Source: Christensenellaceae bacterium
GTDB lineage: Bacteria; Bacillota; Clostridia; Christensenellales; Borkfalkiaceae
NCBI GenBank assembly: GCA_948482865.1
Contig: CAOMHR010000050.1
Location: 1-9,481, forward strand
DNA length: 9,481 nucleotides
Reading direction: 5' to 3'
Shown here piece after piece: positions 5,845 through 9,481 of this stretch; positions within the stretch are counted from its first letter, which is position 1; each line of letters opens with the position of its first letter. The translations under genes and the position numbers were made by a program. A model generated the notes under the pieces. The model searched no databases. It worked only from the letters and a program-made list of their open reading frames with translations, and was not told the origin of the DNA.

Positions 5845-6816
5845 ATGCATAAGGACTACGACTATTCCAACGGCGTTATAGCCGCAAAGGAAGTTTATCT
5901 TCTGGGCGGTAAAATTTCAAAGCTATGCGAAGGCAGCGCGGAAGAAGCGTTCCGCGGTATTACGGAAAGCGGCTTCGGCAAGGGCGCGGACGCGGCTTCT
6001 GTTTACGACTACGAAAAATTGCTTGCCGCCGACGAGCGGGATACGGACGCATTTATCCGCGAATACGGCGGAGACGCGGAAAAAAGTTATCTTTTATTGC
6101 CGCGCGACTTTCACAATGCAAAGGCGCTTTTCAAAGCCCGCTATCTCGATACGCAGGCGGATAAAATGCTCGCCCCCGAAGGGCTTTACGGCGTTGAAGA
6201 AATTTTACGCTGTATAGAGAGCGGCGACTTCGTCTCTCTCGGCGGCGGACTTGAAAAAGCCTGCAAAAAGGCGGCTGAACTTCTTGACGGCGAAGATAAA
6301 ATTGTTTCGGGCGCGGAGATAGGCGCAATATTCGAACAGGGGCTTTACGACAGTCTCGTAAAACGCTGTTCAAAAAATTTTACTCTTAAAAAACTGCTTG
6401 CGAAAAAGGCGGATATGACCAACATAATTACGGCAATACGCGCAGGCTCTTCGGAGCAGGCTGAAAAAAATTACGTGGGCGGCGGCAGATTGAAAGAAGA
6501 GCAGCTTAAAAAACTTTTTGAAGCCGACAGCGAGAAAACCGTAGAATTATTTGAAAAAGAAGGGTACGGAAATTTTTTAAAAACCTGCCTTGAAGCAAGG
6601 GCGGCGGGCAAACCCTTGACGGAAGCCGAGCTTATGCGCGACAACGTCGAGTGCGATTTTCTTTCCGCCTGCAAGTACGAGCTTAAACGCAGCCAACCCT
6701 TTTTGTACTATGTTTTAAGACAGCGTGCGGAAAACGCGAACGTCAGAATTTTATTCGTCTGCCTGCTTGCGGGTATGGACGAAAACGCAATAAAAAGACG
6801 GCTGCGCGCCGTTTGA
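5845..6816 (+). CDS. ntpC: V-type ATPase subunit C (rotor-to-ring adaptor, d/AC39 family)
   Basis: This 323-residue all-helical subunit sits on top of the K ring and socket-couples it to the central stalk. Family marks are the N-terminal DYDYSNGVIAAKEVYLL (4-20), HNAKALFKARY (90-100), DMTNIITAIRA (190-200, the conserved DxxNxxxxxRA) and the C-terminal ANVRILFVCLLAGMDENAIKRRL (298-320). Length is typical for the family. AAAGG (5834-5838) precedes the ATG at 5845, which is 2 nt after the ntpE stop. No membrane helix or signal peptide is expected. Nothing is missing or truncated. Confidence 0.93.
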   Translation: MHKDYDYSNGVIAAKEVYLLGGKISKLCEGSAEEAFRGITESGFGKGADAASVYDYEKLLAADERDTDAFIREYGGDAEKSYLLLPRDFHNAKALFKARYLDTQADKMLAPEGLYGVEEILRCIESGDFVSLGGGLEKACKKAAELLDGEDKIVSGAEIGAIFEQGLYDSLVKRCSKNFTLKKLLAKKADMTNIITAIRAGSSEQAEKNYVGGGRLKEEQLKKLFEADSEKTVELFEKEGYGNFLKTCLEARAAGKPLTEAELMRDNVECDFLSACKYELKRSQPFLYYVLRQRAENANVRILFVCLLAGMDENAIKRRLRAV

Positions 6817-6826
6817 CAGGTAGCTT

Positions 6827-7141
6827 ATGGAAGGCAAAATTGCAATAGTGGGCAGCGGCGACAGCATAACCGTTTTCAAAGCGGCGGGCGTTGCGGCGTT
6901 TGCGGCGGAAAACGCGGAAACAGCCAGAGAGCTTATCCGCAGGATAGCCAAAGACTATAAAATAATTTTTGTAACTGAAGAGATTTACGCGCCCCTTGCC
7001 GCATTCTTAAAAAGGTTTGACGAACAGCCGTATCCCGTAATTTTAAGCGTGCCTGTAAACGAAGGCTCGGATTACGGCAAACAACTTTTAAAAAGCGCAA
7101 TGGAACGTGCGCTTGGCGTTGATATTCTTTTCAACACTTGA
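6827..7141 (+). CDS. ntpG: V-type ATPase subunit F (central stalk; NtpG of E. hirae)
   Basis: This 104-residue central-stalk subunit binds subunit D and modulates rotation. It has the Rossmann-like pattern of the family: KIAIVGSGDSITVFKAAGV (4-22), IIFVTEEIYAPL (46-57), YPVILSVPVNEGS (69-81) and a C-terminal amphipathic helix LLKSAMERALGVDIL (87-101). In Enterococcus nomenclature this is NtpG; elsewhere it is subunit F. The start follows ACAGG (6816-6820), a modest ribosome binding site, 10 nt after the ntpC stop. Length is normal. Confidence 0.92.
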   Translation: MEGKIAIVGSGDSITVFKAAGVAAFAAENAETARELIRRIAKDYKIIFVTEEIYAPLAAFLKRFDEQPYPVILSVPVNEGSDYGKQLLKSAMERALGVDILFNT

Positions 7142-7153
7142 CATAAATAATAC

Positions 7154-7171
7154 GAAAAAAAGGATTTTTTC
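7154..7171 (+). promoter_or_regulatory. Ribosome binding site in the loop of an A/T stem before subunit A
   Basis: GAAAAAA (7154-7160) and TTTTTTC (7165-7171) are perfectly complementary and enclose AGGA (7161-7164), the Shine-Dalgarno core, directly before the ATG at 7172. The stem is weak (six A-U pairs and one G-C pair), so it may simply present the ribosome binding site in an open loop. It could also be chance from homopolymer runs. Confidence 0.4.
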
Positions 7172-8929
7172 ATGGGTAAAACAGTTAAAATTTCGGGACC
7201 GCTGATTATTGCCGAAAATATGGCGGACAGCAAAATGTTCGACGTGGTGCGCGTGTCCGACAAGGGACTTATCGGCGAAATAATCGAACTGCGCGGCGAC
7301 AAGGCGTCTATACAGGTCTATGAAGAAACTTCTGGCCTTGGCCCGGGCGAAGACGTCGTATCCACGGGCGAACCGCTTTCGGCTGAACTTGCGCCGGGGC
7401 TTATTTCCGGCATTTTTGACGGAATCCAGCGCCCGCTGACCACCCTTTACTTCAAATACGGAGCGCGTATTTCAAGGGGCGTTTCGGTTAACCGCCTTGA
7501 CAGGGAAAAGAAGTGGCGCTTTGTGCCGCGGGTAAAGGTGGGCGACACCGTGGAAGAAGGCGACGTTCTCGGCACGGTGCAGGAAACCGAAGTTATCGAA
7601 CACAGAATTTTAGTCCCCAACGGAATGGGCGGTCAGGTCACCGCGATACAGGAAGGGGATTTTACCATAGAACAGACGGTTGCGACTCTGCGCACGCAAA
7701 GCGGCAAACGCAATATCTGTATGCTGCGGAAATGGCCCGTCCGCCGCGGCAGACCTTACCGTGAAAAACTTGCGCCCGCTTCGCCCATGATTACGGGACA
7801 GCGCGTTGTGGACACTCTGTTCCCCATTGCGCGCGGCGGCGTTGCCGCCGTTCCCGGTCCTTTCGGAAGCGGCAAAACTGTAGTTCAGCACCAGCTTGCA
7901 AAGTGGGCTGACGCCGATATTATCGTATACGTCGGATGCGGCGAACGCGGCAACGAAATGACCGACGTTTTAAACGAGTTCCCCGCGCTCAAAGACCCCA
8001 AGACGGGGCAACCGATTATGAAGAGAACGGTTCTTATAGCAAACACTTCCGATATGCCCGTTGCGGCGCGCGAAGCGTCTATTTACACCGGTATAACCAT
8101 TGCGGAGTACTTCCGCGATATGGGCTACAACGTGGCTATAATGGCAGACTCTACTTCGCGCTGGGCGGAAGCGCTGCGCGAAATGAGCGGACGTTTGGAA
8201 GAAATGCCGGGCGATGAAGGCTATCCCGCCTATCTTTCAAGCCGTCTGGCAGAGTTTTACGAAAGGGCGGGTATTGTCAGAATTCTCGGCGGCGGAAACA
8301 GAACGGGCTCGGTTACCGCAATCGGCGCGGTATCCCCGCCGGGCGGCGACTTATCGGAGCCTGTTTCGCAGGCAACTTTGAGAATAGTCAAAGTTTTCTG
8401 GGGGCTGTCCGCTTCGCTTGCATACAAGCGCCATTTCCCCGCTATAGACTGGCTAATAAGCTATTCGTTATACGCCGACAAAATGAAGGACTGGTTCGAC
8501 GAAAGAGTGGGAGCCGATTTCTTCGAATACCGCCAGTTTGTAATGACGGTATTGCAGGAAGAAGCCGCGCTGGACGAAATAGTGCGTCTTGTCGGTATGG
8601 ACGCTCTCTCGTCCAAGGACAGGCTGACTATGGAAACGGCTAAAATCATAAGGGAAGACTATCTGCACCAGAACGCATTTGACGACGTAGACACATATTC
8701 GTCAATGAAAAAGCAGTTTTATATGTTGAAACTCATATATGAGTTCGACTCTAAGTCGCGCGAAGCGCTTGAAAATTACGTTGACGTAAACGCAATTATT
8801 TCCTGCCCGTTCAAAGAGAGAATAGGCAGGGCAAAATACATTCCCGAAGATAACCTTTCCGAATTCGACGAAATTCTGAAACAGATGAACGCCGAGTTGA
8901 AAGGGCTTGCAGGAGGGGAAGATGTTTAA
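7172..8929 (+). CDS. ntpA: V-type ATPase subunit A (catalytic ATPase)
   Basis: This 585-residue catalytic subunit alternates with B in the A3B3 head and hydrolyses or makes ATP. In order it has an N-terminal beta-barrel (about 1-70), the A-type-specific non-homologous insertion (about 115-185) that distinguishes V/A-type A subunits from F-type beta, a Walker A P-loop GPFGSGKT (229-236) with K235 and T236, the catalytic glutamate E258 in GCGERGNEM, and a Walker B region VAIMADSTSRWAEALRE (321-337) with D326. The SGRLEEMPGDEGYPAYLSSR element (339-358) and a helical C-terminal domain follow. All catalytic residues are intact and the length is typical. AAAGGA (7159-7164) supports the start. Its stop overlaps the start of ntpB by 8 nt, which helps keep A and B in equal amounts. 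Confidence 0.98.
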   Translation: MGKTVKISGPLIIAENMADSKMFDVVRVSDKGLIGEIIELRGDKASIQVYEETSGLGPGEDVVSTGEPLSAELAPGLISGIFDGIQRPLTTLYFKYGARISRGVSVNRLDREKKWRFVPRVKVGDTVEEGDVLGTVQETEVIEHRILVPNGMGGQVTAIQEGDFTIEQTVATLRTQSGKRNICMLRKWPVRRGRPYREKLAPASPMITGQRVVDTLFPIARGGVAAVPGPFGSGKTVVQHQLAKWADADIIVYVGCGERGNEMTDVLNEFPALKDPKTGQPIMKRTVLIANTSDMPVAAREASIYTGITIAEYFRDMGYNVAIMADSTSRWAEALREMSGRLEEMPGDEGYPAYLSSRLAEFYERAGIVRILGGGNRTGSVTAIGAVSPPGGDLSEPVSQATLRIVKVFWGLSASLAYKRHFPAIDWLISYSLYADKMKDWFDERVGADFFEYRQFVMTVLQEEAALDEIVRLVGMDALSSKDRLTMETAKIIREDYLHQNAFDDVDTYSSMKKQFYMLKLIYEFDSKSREALENYVDVNAIISCPFKERIGRAKYIPEDNLSEFDEILKQMNAELKGLAGGEDV

Positions 8930-9481
8930 AGAATATAAGACGATACGCGAAGTGGTCGGACCGTTGATGCTTGTTGAAGGCGTTTCGGGTGTAAAGTACA
9001 ACGAGCTTGTGGACGTGGTCTGTTCGGACGGAGATATAAGGCGCGGCAAGGTGCTTGAAATCAACCGCGATAAAGCCGTTGTTCAGTTGTTTGAAAACTC
9101 GCAGGGTCTGCAAATTTCAACGGCGAAGGCAAGGTTCACGGGTCACAGCCAGCAACTTGCGGTTTCGCGCGATATGCTCGGCAGGGTGTTCGACGGAATG
9201 GGCAATCCCCGCGACGGCGGCGCGCCCGTGATTCCGGAAAAACTTATGGACATAAACGGCGAACCCATAAACCCCGCAGCGCGCGACTATCCCGACGACT
9301 TTATACAGACGGGTATTTCGGCGATAGACGGACTTAACACACTTGTAAGGGGACAGAAGCTCCCCGTGTTTTCAATGAGCGGACTGCCCCACGCCGAACT
9401 TGCCGCGCAGATTGCAAGGCAGGCGAAAGTGCGCGGCGGCGACAGCAAATTTGCGGTTGTGTTCGCGGCGATAGGCATTAC
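8922..9481 (+). CDS. ntpB: V-type ATPase subunit B (non-catalytic), 3' end cut by window edge
   Basis: The reading frame is open to the window edge and gives the first 186 residues of a protein normally about 460 long. It starts MFKEYKTIREVVGPLMLVEG, the usual B-subunit opening, with a beta-barrel (about 1-75) and then MLGRVFDGMGNPRDGG (85-100) and PAARDYPDDFIQTGISAIDG (118-137). In place of a working P-loop it has FSMSGLPHAELAAQIARQA (150-168), the hallmark of the non-catalytic B subunit. It contributes to nucleotide pockets at the A/B interfaces and contacts the peripheral stalks. AGGAGG (8911-8916) lies 5 nt before the ATG, which overlaps the end of ntpA by 8 nt. The gene for central-stalk subunit D is expected downstream. 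Confidence 0.97.
   Translation, partial: MFKEYKTIREVVGPLMLVEGVSGVKYNELVDVVCSDGDIRRGKVLEINRDKAVVQLFENSQGLQISTAKARFTGHSQQLAVSRDMLGRVFDGMGNPRDGGAPVIPEKLMDINGEPINPAARDYPDDFIQTGISAIDGLNTLVRGQKLPVFSMSGLPHAELAAQIARQAKVRGGDSKFAVVFAAIGI

Noticed and set aside
8922..9481. F-type ATP synthase alpha subunit
   Set aside because: The N-terminus, the SGLPHAELAAQIARQA segment in place of a Walker A motif, and the V-type neighbours identify it as V-type subunit B.
1..9481. CRISPR array, insertion sequence, tRNA/rRNA or phage signals
   Set aside because: No repeat-spacer pattern, transposase, terminal inverted repeats, RNA-gene folds or phage genes were seen.

Overview
The window looks like a chromosomal segment of an anaerobic Bacillota (Firmicutes), most likely a Clostridia-type lineage. 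Every gene is on the + strand and the genes are tightly packed. A V-type ATPase operon in the Enterococcus-like ntp order sits beside a DUF1538/PII-like gene cluster. Coding DNA is of intermediate G+C, with heavy use of GCG, GGC and CCC codons, whereas the one long intergenic region is very A+T-rich. The lineage call is an inference from gene content and style and cannot be fixed below class from this sequence.

Region 1 (1-2364) is the 3' part of one transcription unit. It holds a DUF1538 polytopic membrane protein whose 5' end lies outside the window, followed by two small, different PII-like proteins. All three are spaced for translational coupling, and a strong intrinsic terminator closes the unit. 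The first PII-like protein carries a lysine/alanine-rich N-terminal tail resembling a histone H1 tail. The second carries a charged, net acidic C-terminal tail. The simplest reading is a membrane transporter or channel of unknown substrate controlled by a dedicated pair of PII-like sensors. This is the least understood and most interesting part of the window.

Region 2 (2365-2481) is an A+T-rich regulatory gap. It contains a good sigma70-type promoter (TTGCAA, 17 bp, TAAAAT). A perfect 9+2+9 palindrome fills most of the -35/-10 spacer and overlaps the -10 box, so it is a strong candidate operator for control of the ATPase operon.

Region 3 (2482-9481, continuing past the edge) is a V-type (V/A-type) ATPase operon in the order peripheral-stalk coiled-coil subunit, I, K, E, C, F, A, B. 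This matches the Enterococcus hirae ntpFIKECGAB order. The central-stalk subunit D gene is expected just downstream. The K subunit retains all the residues that coordinate Na+ in E. hirae NtpK, so a Na+-coupled enzyme is predicted. Subunits A and B form the catalytic head. E and the small coiled-coil protein form the peripheral stalks. C and F, with the expected D, form the central stalk. I and K form the membrane ion path. The machine either pumps ions at the cost of ATP or makes ATP from the ion gradient; the sequence alone does not say which. No RNA genes, CRISPR arrays, insertion sequences or frameshifts were seen.
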